Notes: generated from the letters alone by a model not told the origin. 64,000 nt of DNA from Atopobiaceae bacterium (GCA_017533825.1 JAFWIE010000017.1:122681-186680), one strand, 5' to 3'; counted from the first letter of the stretch, positions 51,134 to 60,553 are shown. A program made the numbers and translations.

Positions 51134-53176
51134 TGGGGCGATCAGGGGCGCAGTGCGTTCTATTGCTGTAACTACGACATCGCGTACGACACCGCCACGA
51201 ATGCGGTGACAGTGGGGAAGGCTCCCTTGGCCATCCAGGCGCTCGGCACCGCGGGCGACTATGGTGGCAACGAACCGGCCTACTCGTGGGATGTCGCGAG
51301 CAACCAGGGCGACTTCAAGTGGGAGGGCATGACTTGTGCAGGCCTCGTGCCGTGGGACACCAACGAGCAGGTCTTCATCGAGCAGCCAAGCATCGCGCTC
51401 GACCCGGAGGTTACAGGTGGGAAGGCCTATGGCGAACTCGATGCGGCGTCCTACGGCAAGGCGCTCGTCATAACGGGTGGCGTCTCTCGGAACTACAGTA
51501 TCGTCCGTGTCCCCGGCACGCTCGTTGTCAACCCCGTGCGTCTCGACGACACGTCGCGCTTTACGGCGAGTGTCGAGGACACTACGTATACGGGTGTCGC
51601 GCAGGAGCAGCCGATTACCGTCATCGACCTGCTTGCAGACAATCACCCGCTTGAGCAGGAAAAGGATTATCGGGTGGTCTACCTTGGAAACAACGTCGAT
51701 GTGGGTACCGTCTATGCTGCGGTGGTGGGCGAGGGCAACTATGAGGGCTCCCAGATTGTCAACTTCGACATTGCCCAGGTCGACGCGCTCATCGTGACGG
51801 AGAGTGCCTTCAAGATTCATGATGGCACGCCGCTCACCGCTCCTGGAACCCTGGCGGGCATCGTGGGTGTGGACTCCTACGACTGTACCGTGACAGGTGC
51901 GCAGACCGAGCCGGGATTCAGCCGCAATACCTACAGCCTTACGTTAGCCGATGCCACCAAGGCCGCTAACTACGCCATCGAGCAGCAGTTGGGTATGCTC
52001 GCTGTGTCGTCTAATGACGCTGCGGACTTCTTTGTGTCGGACGTGGAGAACTACGTGTATGACGGCACCGAGCACCGCCAACCGGTGACGATCACCAACC
52101 ATCTGCACCACGAGCTTGTCGAGGGCGAGGATTACACCGTCTCCTACGAGGGAGACCTCGTGAACGTGAGCACCGTCACCATCGTCATCAACGGTATCGG
52201 GAGCTATGAGGGGAGCATCAAGAAAGCCTATGACATTACTCCCGCAAGCCTCGACGTTACTACGTTCAGCGCGACCAAGGCCTACGACGGCACGGCGCTC
52301 GTGGGAGAAGGCGAGGTGCTTGGACTCGTGGGCGAGGAGACGGTGACACTTACTATCATGGGATCGCAGACCGAGGTCGGCTCGAGTCTCGATACCTACA
52401 CGCTCACATGGGACGGCACGTCGCGAGAGGCAAACTACGAGCTGAAGGAATTCGTCGGCACGCTGACGGTCGTCGCACCCGAAATTCTCTACTATTGCTC
52501 GAATGGTGATGGCGGGGTCTGGAGCAAGGGCAGCGCGGACGGCTTGGACTTCGTGTTCGAGCGCAACTACGATGACAAGTCGGCGTTCGGGCATTTCAAG
52601 GGCCTCAAGGTGGACGACAAGGCGGTCGGACAGGATGCCTATTCAGCCGAGTCCGGCAGCGTGGTCATCCATGTGAAGCCTGCCTATCTCGAGACGCTTG
52701 CGGATGGGAAGCATACGCTGACGACGCAATTCGATGACGGTGACGATGCCACGGCTTCCTTCACGATCAAGCCCCAAGACACTGGTGAGGACGAGCCCGA
52801 TGACGAGGGCGACGACGAGGGCGATGACAAGCCCGGTGACGAGGGTGATGACGACAAGCCCGGCGGCACGGATGACGACAAGCCCAGCGACGCGAGTGCG
52901 GACAATGCTCGAGATGCGAGTGCGAGCAAGTCTCGTGCCACGAGTACGGGCGCGTCTCAAGACACAGGTGCAGGCAAGTCTCGTGTTGCGAGTGCGGGCC
53001 AAACGCTGGCGAAGACGGGCGATCCCATCGATTGAGTGCCGAGAATCGCGCTGATTGTCGGCATGCTTGGTGTCGCGGCATGCGTGCTCGCTGTGCGCCT
53101 GAGGTAACTTGCGGCCATGCTGCTCATGACCATCGCGACCGCCGCGACGATTGTCACCGCCTATGCGAAGAGATAG
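51134..53176 (+). pseudogene. Truncated MBG-type surface adhesin with broken sorting signal
   Basis: A long frame of tandem beta-sandwich modules of the MBG/YDG type (NYDIAYDTATNAV, VYDGTEHRQPVTI, AYDGTALVGEGEV, NYELKEFVGTLTV). An acidic linker rich in GDD/DKP follows, and then the sortase-like LAKTGDPID. The frame is open from 51,134 but lacks a signal peptide and proper start, so the 5' part is missing at the IS110 junction. After LAKTGDPID a TGA (53033-53035) interrupts. The same frame then encodes a membrane helix (ALIVGMLGVAACVLAV), a TAA, and another helix ending AYAKR. If translated, it would be unanchored. Probably non-functional. Confidence 0.75.
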
Positions 53177-53336
53177 GATGACCCAATAGGGGTGACATGG
53201 ACGGCGGTTGGAGCCGGAAGGAGCTGCAGCACCTCCACGCATGGCCGCCACTACCGCAACAGTCGCTTCAAGCGGCGCTGGTGCGAGGCGGTGCCAGCAC
53301 GATGCTTCGAGGTGAGAGGACCGGAAGGGAGCTTCT

Positions 53337-55313
53337 ATGTGTGAGCAGTGCGGGACAAGGGGAAACGCCTTGAGGTTTGGCCTCACGCGCGAGGTCAAGG
53401 ACGCTACGGCAGCAACTGCGGCGTCCAACGACGCGTGGTATGGTTGCCTGGACTTCGACGACAAGCGAGAGTGGGAGTGCGCGACGCGTGGCCTCATCGC
53501 GGCGCCCGACCACCTGGAGATTCTCGATGCCGATGGTAGCGTTGTGTGGTCGCAGAAGGCGTACGAGTTCGTACGGGATGCCGAGGCACCGGCGTCAGCC
53601 AACCCCAGCCTGTGGGAAGACACGCGCAACAACCATGCATACGGCTTGTTCAAGGTTGTCGACGGTATCTACCAAGTGCGTGGCTACGATATGGCAAACC
53701 TCACGCTCATCGAGGGCAAGCGCGGATGGATCGTCTACGACTGCACGATGACCGTGGAGTGCGCGGCCGCGGCACTGGCACTCGCAAACGAGCATCTCGG
53801 CGAGCGCCCCGTGACGGCCGTGCTCATCAGCCACTCCCACGTGGATCACTACGGTGGCATCAAAGGCCTCATCCGCGAAGAAGACGCTGCCAGCGCCTCT
53901 ACTCCCATCGAAGAGCAGCTGGCGGGCAACAAGGTGCCCATCATTGTGCCCCCCGACTTCACCCTGCACGTGGTGAGCGAGAACCTCTACGCCGGACCCG
54001 CCATGGCTCGTCGTGCGGCCTATCAGTACGGTGGCTACCTGCCCAAAGGCCCGCGCGGATCGCTTGCAATGGGCATCGGTTGCGGACAGTCGGCAGGCAA
54101 CACGAGCTTCATCCGCCCGAGCTACGAGGTCCCCACCACGGGCACCGAGCTGGTCGTGGACGGCGTCCGGATGGTCTTCCAACTCACGCCCGGCACTGAG
54201 GCTCCCACCGAGATGAACACATGGTTCCCCGAGCTGCGCGCCCTTTGGATTGCCGAGAACTGCACGGGCACGCTGCACAACCTCTACACCCTGCGTGGGG
54301 CTCAGGTGAGGGACGGCAACGCCTGGGCGAACTACATCGCCGAGGCTGTGGCGCTCTTCGGCGAGCAGGTCGAGGTCGTCTTCCAGTCGCACAACTGGCC
54401 GCACTGGGGCAACGGCGAGGTCAATGACTACCTGGTCAATACTGCCGCTGCCTACAAGTACATCAACGACGAGACGCTTTCCCGTCTCAACGAGGGCTAC
54501 GTCTCCACCGAAATCGCCCACATGGTCGATCTGCCACCCGCACTCGCGCGCAATTGGTATACGCGCCAGTACTACGGCACGGTCCATCACAACGTCAAGG
54601 CCACCTACCAGCGCTACATGGGCTGGTACGACGCCAATCCTGTGCATCTCGCAGAGCTGCCGCCCGAGACGTTTGCCGCCAAGCTCGTGGAGTATCTGGG
54701 TGACGTTGGCGCCGTGCTGGAGCATGCCAAAGCCGATTACGAGCGCGGCGAGTATCAGTGGGTGGCACAAATCACCAACGCGCTCGTGTTCGCCGACTCC
54801 ACGAACGAGGCGGCACGACTTCTCTGTGCCGACGCGCTTGAGCAACTTGGCTACGCGACCGAGAGCGGCACGTGGCGAAACTGCTACCTCACGGGTGCCC
54901 TTGAGCTGCGCGAGGGCAATTACGCGAGGAGGATGGTCACCGTTCGCGGAACGAGCGACGTACGCGACAACATGACCATCGAGATGCTGTGGGACTACCT
55001 TGGTATCGCGCTTGACAAAGACGCGATGGCCGATGCCGACCTGCGGATGAACGTGAGGCTCACGGACACGGGCGAGACCTTCCTGCTGCGGGTCGTGCAC
55101 GGTGCCCTGCTGCACTTCGCGGGCATGCAAGACGATTTGGCAGACGTGACGCTTGCGGGGCCCAAGGCGGCCATGTTCGCACTCATGGGCAAAGACTTGG
55201 CCCAACTGCGGCGGTACGTGCGGGCGACGGGTGACGAGGCGGCGCTCGAGCGTTTCATGGCAAGCATCCATGTGGGCCGGGGCATTCCCGCCTTCAACAT
55301 CGTGGAGCCGTAG
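53337..55313 (+). CDS. Metallo-beta-lactamase-fold alkyl sulfatase-like hydrolase
   Basis: A 658-residue protein of the SdsA1/BDS1 type. An MBL domain occupies about residues 100-380, with the zinc motif ISHSHVDHYGG near 163-173, and further residues in IAENCTGTLHNLY and FQSHNWPHWG. A helical dimerisation domain (YNARY-like YQRYMGWYDANPVHL) and an SCP2-like C-terminal domain (about 540-655) follow. Relatives cleave sulfate from alkyl sulfates. No secretion signal is present, which is unusual for secreted SdsA1-type enzymes, so it is likely cytoplasmic. GGGAG precedes the ATG. Intact, unlike its neighbours. Substrate not determined. Confidence 0.88.
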   Translation: MCEQCGTRGNALRFGLTREVKDATAATAASNDAWYGCLDFDDKREWECATRGLIAAPDHLEILDADGSVVWSQKAYEFVRDAEAPASANPSLWEDTRNNHAYGLFKVVDGIYQVRGYDMANLTLIEGKRGWIVYDCTMTVECAAAALALANEHLGERPVTAVLISHSHVDHYGGIKGLIREEDAASASTPIEEQLAGNKVPIIVPPDFTLHVVSENLYAGPAMARRAAYQYGGYLPKGPRGSLAMGIGCGQSAGNTSFIRPSYEVPTTGTELVVDGVRMVFQLTPGTEAPTEMNTWFPELRALWIAENCTGTLHNLYTLRGAQVRDGNAWANYIAEAVALFGEQVEVVFQSHNWPHWGNGEVNDYLVNTAAAYKYINDETLSRLNEGYVSTEIAHMVDLPPALARNWYTRQYYGTVHHNVKATYQRYMGWYDANPVHLAELPPETFAAKLVEYLGDVGAVLEHAKADYERGEYQWVAQITNALVFADSTNEAARLLCADALEQLGYATESGTWRNCYLTGALELREGNYARRMVTVRGTSDVRDNMTIEMLWDYLGIALDKDAMADADLRMNVRLTDTGETFLLRVVHGALLHFAGMQDDLADVTLAGPKAAMFALMGKDLAQLRRYVRATGDEAALERFMASIHVGRGIPAFNIVEP

Positions 55314-55484
55314 GGAGACGCTGCGACGCATGTCATATGGGCGGGGAACGACGGTACGTTTCCTCGAAGATGGGTGAACGGTTCTGCCGTCTTCGCTCGA
55401 CATTCGCTCACAGTCGAATGCGTCGCAACTTCCGGTCTGCACCGAACGGAGTCGGACGGGGGCAACGGTGTCCCATGCGGATGC

Positions 55485-55490
55485 TATGAT
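55485..55490 (+). promoter_or_regulatory. Extended -10 element before the AAA-ATPase-like gene
   Basis: TGCTATGAT (TG extension plus TATGAT) 24 bases before the ATG at 55514. The remaining 170 bases of the gap show nothing recognisable. Confidence 0.45.
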
Positions 55491-55513
55491 TACGTCTGTG
55501 GAAGGGAGGGACT

Positions 55514-57085
55514 ATGGGCAGGTTCTTAAACCCCGGCAACCAGATGTTCCAGGAGAGCCTCAACTCGCGCATCTACGTGGACAAGAGCGGCATAATTGGG
55601 CCGCTCAACGAGCTCGTCTCAACGCGTGATAAGTACGTGTGCGTCAGCCGTCCTCGGCGCTTTGGCAAGACCATGACGGGAGACATGCTCGTGGCCTACT
55701 ATGGTCGCGGATGCGACTCGCGGGAGCAGTTCGCGGGGCTTGTCGCATCCGGGCTTCCTAGCTTCGAGCGCCACCTCAACGCCTACGACGTCATCCACCT
55801 CAACATCCAGGACTTCTTGAGCGAGTCTTGCGACATGCGCGAGATGCTCGGACGGATCAGCCGCATGCTCTGTCGCGAGATTCTTAGGGAGCACCCTGAC
55901 GTCTGCTTCTTGGAGGAGGACGTGCTCACGTCTGTGCTCGCAGATGTCTATGCAGCCGCTCGCGTTTCTTTCGTCTTCATAGTCGACGAGTGGGACTGCA
56001 TCTTCCGCGTGCGCCAGGGCGACACCGAGGCGCAGAAGGCTTACCTCGACTGGCTGCGCAACCTGCTCAAGGACAAGCCCTATGTGGCCCTGGCGTACAT
56101 GACTGGCATCCTTCCCATCAAGAAGTACGGTCAACACTCGGCGCTCAACATGTTTGCCGAGGTGTCGATGGTCAACGCCTGGCCCTTCGAGGAGTTCACG
56201 GGCTTTACCGAAGGGGAGGTTGACGCGCTGTGCGAGCGCTATGGACGCCCTATTGAGGAGATGCGTCGGTGGTACGACGGCTACTCGGTTGAGGGCGAGT
56301 CCGTGTACAACCCGCGTTCCGTGGTGATGGCGGCACCGTCAGGCGTGTTTGTTAACTACTGGACGCAGACCGAGACGTTCGACGCGCTGCGCGTCTACAT
56401 CGAGATGAACATGGGCGGCTTGCGCGAGAAGGTCGTGCGGCTCATTGCGGGCGAGAGCCTCATGGTCGACGTGACCACGTTCCAAAACGACATGACCACC
56501 TTCGTCACCGCTGACGACGTGCTCACGCTTCTGGTGCATCTGGGCTACCTCACCTACGACCGCGAGAGTCGCACGGTCCGCGTGCCCAACCTTGAGGTGA
56601 TGGAGCAGTACGCCTCCATTCTAAGAAGCGATGGCTGGGCAGAGGTCGCTCGGGCGCTCTCTGCGTCGGACCAGCTGCTCGCTGCGATGAAGGTCGGAGA
56701 CGAGGATACTGTGGCCGAACTGGTGGCAGCTGCCCACGAGGACGCAGCCTCCATCCTTCGCTACAATGACGAGAACAGCCTGGCTTGCGCGCTGTCGCTT
56801 GCGTTCTATACCGCGCGACGCTCGCACGTGATGGTACGCGAGATGCCGACGGGCAAGGGCTTTGCTGACCTCGTCTTTCTGCCACGCAGTGGCAGCGATG
56901 GTCCTGTGATGGTGGTAGAGCTCAAGGCGCGCGGCGCGGATGCCGACACGGCATTGTCGCAGATACGCGAGCGTCGCTACGCCCATGGCGTAGAGCGCCT
57001 TGCGGGCGAGGTGTTGCTCGTGGGTGTGACATATGACCCTGTCACCAAGGAGCACGCCTGTCGTATCGAGCGTATGGAGGCGTAG
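55514..57085 (+). CDS. AAA-ATPase-like / PD-(D/E)XK nuclease-like protein (PF09820-PF08011 type)
   Basis: A 523-residue intact protein. The N-terminal AAA-like domain shows the P-loop variant VSRPRRFGKT near residue 45 and Walker B FIVDEWDCI near 158. The C-terminal domain has a PD-(D/E)XK-type core: GKGFADLVFLPR supplies the Asp and MVVELKA the E-x-K. Such genes are multicopy in anaerobic gut bacteria and often linked to mobile or defence DNA, but no activity has been shown to my knowledge. Two C-terminal fragments of the same family lie within 2 kb downstream. Confidence 0.85.
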   Translation: MGRFLNPGNQMFQESLNSRIYVDKSGIIGPLNELVSTRDKYVCVSRPRRFGKTMTGDMLVAYYGRGCDSREQFAGLVASGLPSFERHLNAYDVIHLNIQDFLSESCDMREMLGRISRMLCREILREHPDVCFLEEDVLTSVLADVYAAARVSFVFIVDEWDCIFRVRQGDTEAQKAYLDWLRNLLKDKPYVALAYMTGILPIKKYGQHSALNMFAEVSMVNAWPFEEFTGFTEGEVDALCERYGRPIEEMRRWYDGYSVEGESVYNPRSVVMAAPSGVFVNYWTQTETFDALRVYIEMNMGGLREKVVRLIAGESLMVDVTTFQNDMTTFVTADDVLTLLVHLGYLTYDRESRTVRVPNLEVMEQYASILRSDGWAEVARALSASDQLLAAMKVGDEDTVAELVAAAHEDAASILRYNDENSLACALSLAFYTARRSHVMVREMPTGKGFADLVFLPRSGSDGPVMVVELKARGADADTALSQIRERRYAHGVERLAGEVLLVGVTYDPVTKEHACRIERMEA

Positions 57086-57100
57086 GGCAGGCATCTCCTA

Positions 57101-57170
57101 GAACAGGGGACCGTGGAACAGGGTGGAACAGGGGACGGGTGGAACAGGGGACGTGGAACAGGGGACGTGT
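57101..57170. repeat. Tandem GAACAGGGGACGTG repeat
   Basis: Five head-to-tail copies of a 10-16 base unit (GAACAGGGGACcGTG and variants) directly after the AAA-like gene, ending in TTTTTCGTTCC, which can pair with GGAAC upstream. It may serve as a terminator. The core resembles the GGGGAC palindromes elsewhere in the window. Confidence 0.75.
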
Positions 57171-57235
57171 TTTTCGTTCCAAGCTTGTGGGCTCTGCGCT
57201 CCTTGCCTGCACCCCTCTTCGCGTGAACAAACTGC

Positions 57236-57388
57236 GCGGAGGCCGGCGAGCGACAGGTGGCGGCCTGCCTCGACCACTTCGGGCGCTCGGTGGGCTACAT
57301 GCTGAGCTTCAACTTCAACAAGCGCAAGGAGCCCGGCCTGCGCCGCGTGGCAGTGGGGGACAAGGTCCTCTGGGAGGAGACCATCTAA
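57236..57388 (+). pseudogene. C-terminal fragment of a second AAA-like/PD-(D/E)XK protein
   Basis: An open stretch ending at TAA reads EAGERQVAACLDHFGRSVGY, MLSFNFNKRKEPG and RRVAVGDKVLWEETI. This is the characteristic tail of AAA-ATPase-like proteins with a PDDEXK_9 domain. No start or ATPase part remains; a stop lies in frame at 57224. It is a different subfamily from the intact copy upstream. The following 158 bases (57389-57546) hold nothing I recognise. Confidence 0.7.
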
Positions 57389-57546
57389 AGATGCCGTGAC
57401 GATGTGACAAACGCCATTCGGGCGTCGCCTCGATTGCACTCCCGCTAGCTCAACGTTGTCCCTTTGCGTTAGTGTTGAGTCCCTGCTAAGCATGAATTCA
57501 TGTCAACACTCACAATCGCGTTCAAGAATGACGGGAAAGAGCACCT

Positions 57547-57675
57547 ATGGCATTCGACATCAAGGACTTGACCCCCGATTAAAACCAGAAGGGCATGGCC
57601 CGCAAGTCCCTTAAGGAGCTCCGTGCCTTTTCCGAGAGCGAGGGATTCGACTTGGACGATGCGGAGGCACTATGA
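57547..57675 (+). pseudogene. Small broken ORF resembling a RiPP leader peptide
   Basis: From an ATG the frame reads MAFDIKDLTPD, a TAA stop, then KGMARKSLKELRAFSESEG and FDLDDAEAL, then TGA. The 42-codon pattern, with its helix of spaced Lys/Glu-Leu followed by EGFDLDDAEAL, resembles Nif11-like and related RiPP leaders. Those normally end in a Gly-Gly-type site before a Cys-rich core, but no core follows here. The resemblance is by eye only. It could also be a decayed unrelated small gene. Confidence 0.35.
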
Positions 57676-57722
57676 GGACTGCATAGGAGCGCGTCAACTA
57701 CATATCGGTGAGCGGCCAGGCG

Positions 57723-58346
57723 TTAGTCCTCGCAGGTCACCTTGAAGTTCTTGAAGTTGCCCTCGGTGCCGTTGTCAACGTAGAGGCCGACGCCGCCGCG
57801 CAGGTCGGCGCCCCCGAACATCTCGTCGACCACTAGCGCCGGGGCCTCCATGTCGTCGACGTAGAACCTCGCGCCTGCGCCGGCGACCTCGGCCCTTATG
57901 TGGATCCACTCGTCCATCTCGATGTCCGCCTTGGCCTCGTAGTCGGCGATGCCACGCTCGCGGAAGTATGCGAAGGTGTAGCCGGGGTACGAGAAGTACT
58001 GCATCGTGTGGATGCGGCGCTGGGGCTCGGTGCAGCTGCGGCCGTTGCGCGGACGCACGTAGAAGCTCTCGAAGCGGTCGTCTTCCTCGCTCGCGCGGAA
58101 GACGATGCCGATGAAACCGCGGCAGTCGATGTCCGCCCAGTGCATCAGGCGCGCGCGGACGTCGACCTCGATGATGCCGTCGTGGAAGTCGGAACCCACG
58201 AGGCGCGCGTAGGTGGGCACGTCAGGCTCGGTGTTCTCCTCGGGCTTGACCACGCGGATGAGCTGCTCGCCGTCGAGCTCGGTGAGTCCCACGCTCGTGC
58301 CCACGGGCACGTACGTCTGGTTCTGGAAGATGACGGAATTGGTCAT
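57723..58346 (-). CDS. Concanavalin A-like (LamG/DUF1080-type) jelly-roll protein
   Basis: A 207-residue, single-domain, beta-rich protein. The alternation DGIIEVDVRARL, FIGIVFRASEEDDRFESFYVRP, WIHIRAEVAGAGARFYVDD and GGVGLYVDNGTEGNFKNFKV is typical of lectin/glucanase jelly-rolls that bind or cut carbohydrates. No signal peptide, so cytoplasmic. Catalytic residues are not identifiable. GGAGCGCGCC supports the start. It may have served the glycoside hydrolase pseudogene nearby. Confidence 0.7.
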   Translation of the reverse strand: MTNSVIFQNQTYVPVGTSVGLTELDGEQLIRVVKPEENTEPDVPTYARLVGSDFHDGIIEVDVRARLMHWADIDCRGFIGIVFRASEEDDRFESFYVRPRNGRSCTEPQRRIHTMQYFSYPGYTFAYFRERGIADYEAKADIEMDEWIHIRAEVAGAGARFYVDDMEAPALVVDEMFGGADLRGGVGLYVDNGTEGNFKNFKVTCED

Positions 58347-58400
58347 GGCGCGCTCCTTATGTCGCTTCGGGCTTGCTTCATATGATACGCATAGGCACGA

Positions 58401-58811
58401 CTATCGTTGCCTGTGAGTCCACCAGCGCATCGGGTCGGTTGCAAAACGATTGCCCGTATAGCCAAACGATACGGCTGGAAATCCTCGGCACCAGCTGTAC
58501 AACGGGCAGCCTAGGCTTTTCTCGAAGCCGCTGATGTCTCGGTATGCATCCATGCAATCGCCGTGATGGATGCTGTCAAGCGATTTACGCAAGACGCTAC
58601 CGACCGGGGACTCCATACGTCGGCAAGCGTAGAGTGTGTCCGTGGGGAGAATGGTGAGGTGTCCACGGTCGTAGTGGAAACCATCATGGAACTCATGCGG
58701 ATTGGATCCCTCGGGAATCCCGAACGTACCTTGCTCCCACTCAAGCAACTTCCAGAGCGTGGTCCTTCTTGCAGCAAAAGGTGTGCGCACCACGCTCCCG
58801 CTGCGCTGCAA
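58401..58811 (-). CDS. Unrecognised 136-residue ORF, probably a gene remnant
   Basis: From about residue 17 on (TTLWKLLEWEQGTFGIPEG, HEFHDGFHYDRGHLTILP, CPLYSWCRGFPAVSFGYTG) the sequence has balanced composition and codon use like a real protein, rich in aromatic residues and His. The first 16 residues run antisense to the PD-(D/E)XK fragment on the other strand, so the true 5' end was probably lost at that junction. No family recognised and no function proposed. The longest plus-strand frame over the same bases looks less protein-like. Confidence 0.4.
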   Translation of the reverse strand: MQRSGSVVRTPFAARRTTLWKLLEWEQGTFGIPEGSNPHEFHDGFHYDRGHLTILPTDTLYACRRMESPVGSVLRKSLDSIHHGDCMDAYRDISGFEKSLGCPLYSWCRGFPAVSFGYTGNRFATDPMRWWTHRQR

Positions 58812-59064
58812 TGCGTCGCTGGCATTCGCCCTCTACTGCATGAGCTCCTTCGACGGGACGGCAGGCACGGACCCCGCCGTCGTGATGGAGTTCAAGGCGT
58901 TTGACCCGGACGAGGAGGCGACCCTCAAGGACACCGTCGCCCGAGCAAGGGCACAGATTGAGGAGAAGCCCTACGTCTCTAGCCTCGTGGCGCGCGGCAT
59001 CGCGCCCGAGCGCATACGCACCTACGGCATAGCCTTCCGCGGCAAGGAGGTGCTGGTCGGGTAG
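58786..59064 (+). pseudogene. C-terminal fragment of a third AAA-like/PD-(D/E)XK protein
   Basis: Reads AVVMEFKAFDPDEEATLKD, ARARAQIEEKPYVSSLV and RIRTYGIAFRGKEVLVG, the E-x-K strand and closing helices of the PDDEXK_9 domain found in AAA-ATPase-like proteins. The N-terminal ATPase is missing and the 5' boundary near 58,786 is uncertain. It differs from both other copies. Confidence 0.7.
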
Positions 59065-59098
59065 CGCCACCGCGTGCCGGTGTCGTTCTACGATTTGG

Positions 59099-59489
59099 TT
59101 GATTGCGATCCGGAAGGCTACTATCAAGTTTCTCTATTTCCAGAGCGTTCCTTCGGGCAACAGAAGAGACCAACATCTGGGACTTCTACGTCACGAAACT
59201 GGGATTTCGGGTTGTGGGGCAGATTCTTCCGGAGGGCGGCGAGGGTACGGTATTCCTGATGGGGCTGGGGAACAATCGGGCGGAAACCCTCTGCAGGAAC
59301 CGAGAAGAATCGCTAGAGCCCCAGCATTCGATCATTTCTGTAACAAAACCGGACAAGGTACGCTTGCGGTTGGAAAACAGCGGAATCGCCATGGGTCCGT
59401 ATACCCAAGACCCGTTTACGGGTTTCAATTGCTTTGACTTTGATACACCGGGCAATGTGAAGGTCGTCATACTGGTCCAGGATGAGTGA
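59099..59489 (+). pseudogene. Frameshifted VOC (glyoxalase/bleomycin-resistance fold) protein
   Basis: The first strand IKFLYFQSV lies in one frame (to 59149). The continuation LRATEETNIWDFYVTKLGF and RVVGQILPEGGEG lies in another, separated by one base near 59150. The remainder (VFLMGLGNNRAETL, ISVTKPDKVRLRLENSG, FNCFDFDTPGNVKVVILVQ) is a normal single VOC domain of about 125 residues. No good start codon is seen. VOC proteins bind metals or small molecules, but this copy is likely inactive. Confidence 0.7.
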
Positions 59490-59602
59490 GGTCAGCGCGG
59501 GCCGCTTCCCGGATGATGAGACGGCAGTCGTCCCGCGGCATAGCGGCAGGATCAGAAGCATCCACCCTAGAGGCTTTACGAAGGTGTCAGGACTCCACTG
59601 TG

Positions 59603-60553
59603 CTACATCAGGCCAAAGAGCCGCTCGGCATTGTGCGAAAAGACGTCCTGCACGCAATCGGCTATAAGCGGCTCGCGTTCGAGCGCCTCCTTGGCGTGGG
59701 CGATCATGGGCACGGGCGTGTAAGGATAGTCGGACCCGTAGAGGATGTGCGTGGGGTCGGTCACCTTGATGAGGGCGTCGAGCATGACGGGCTGAGCTGT
59801 GCCGGCGACGTCGAAATAGAGCCTGCGCACGCAGCCCATCACGTCGACCTGCTCCATGCGGTGCAGCGGCACCAGAATCTGCGAGATGCCCACCATGCGG
59901 TGCGCCACCTCGGGGAGGAACGATCCGCAGTGCGGTACCACCCAGCGGATGTGCGGGTAGCGCTCGGGCACGCCGCGCATGATGAGGTCGATGACCGAGC
60001 GCGTAGTGTCGGCGAGGAACTCGTACATGGGCTTGAGCTCCGCGGTGAAGGTGTCCTCGGGTGCGGCAGCTGGTGCTGTGGGATGGATGATGACGACCGC
60101 GGACCTCAGATCCAGCTCTTCGTAGAGCGGTGCGAGAAGCGGATTTCCCAGGTAAACGCCGTTGGCGTTGGACGGCACCTTGACGCCAAGCGCCCCCAAC
60201 TCGTCGTAGCCGCGGACAGCCTCCGTTACCGAGCCTGCGACGTTTGGGAGCGGCAGATACGTGCAGAAGCCGAGCTTGTCCGGGTGGCGACGGCACATCG
60301 CTGCTGTCTCATCGTTTATGAGGTGTGCCTGCGCGATTGCGAGTGCGTTGTCCCCGCGGTGTGGGTGCGGTGACGAGATGCTCACGATTTGGAAAGACTG
60401 GTTCGTCGCCTCCATGAAAGCGAGGTGGTCCTCCTCGCTCCAGCGCGGCTCTGGGAAGCCATCCTCTTTCTCGGTCTGGATGCCGAGGTCATCGAGTGCC
60501 TTGAGGTAACTCGCTGGAAGGATGTGGGTATGCACGTCTACGGTTGGTAGCAT
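59603..60553 (-). CDS. Amidohydrolase_2 family metal-dependent hydrolase
   Basis: A 316-residue TIM-barrel enzyme of the ACMSD-like group. Metal ligands are visible as HTH in VDVHTHILP, His in VVIIHPTAP, His in WVVPHCGSFLP and Asp in ILYGSDYPYTP. Members decarboxylate or hydrolyse small aromatic or carboxylic acids; the substrate here is unknown. It is intact. Upstream, a TATAAA and a direct repeat TGTTAG-six bases-TGTTAG (60585-60602) may be the promoter and an operator. It diverges from the broken glycoside hydrolase gene. Confidence 0.85.
   Translation of the reverse strand: MLPTVDVHTHILPASYLKALDDLGIQTEKEDGFPEPRWSEEDHLAFMEATNQSFQIVSISSPHPHRGDNALAIAQAHLINDETAAMCRRHPDKLGFCTYLPLPNVAGSVTEAVRGYDELGALGVKVPSNANGVYLGNPLLAPLYEELDLRSAVVIIHPTAPAAAPEDTFTAELKPMYEFLADTTRSVIDLIMRGVPERYPHIRWVVPHCGSFLPEVAHRMVGISQILVPLHRMEQVDVMGCVRRLYFDVAGTAQPVMLDALIKVTDPTHILYGSDYPYTPVPMIAHAKEALEREPLIADCVQDVFSHNAERLFGLM

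Noticed and set aside
53595..55442. 615-codon minus-strand frame opposite the alkyl sulfatase gene
   Set aside because: Antisense of a conserved metallo-beta-lactamase protein; composition is arginine/histidine-biased.
57101..57170. Tandem repeat considered as a CRISPR array
   Set aside because: Units are 10-16 bases, head to tail, without unique spacers, and no cas genes are present.
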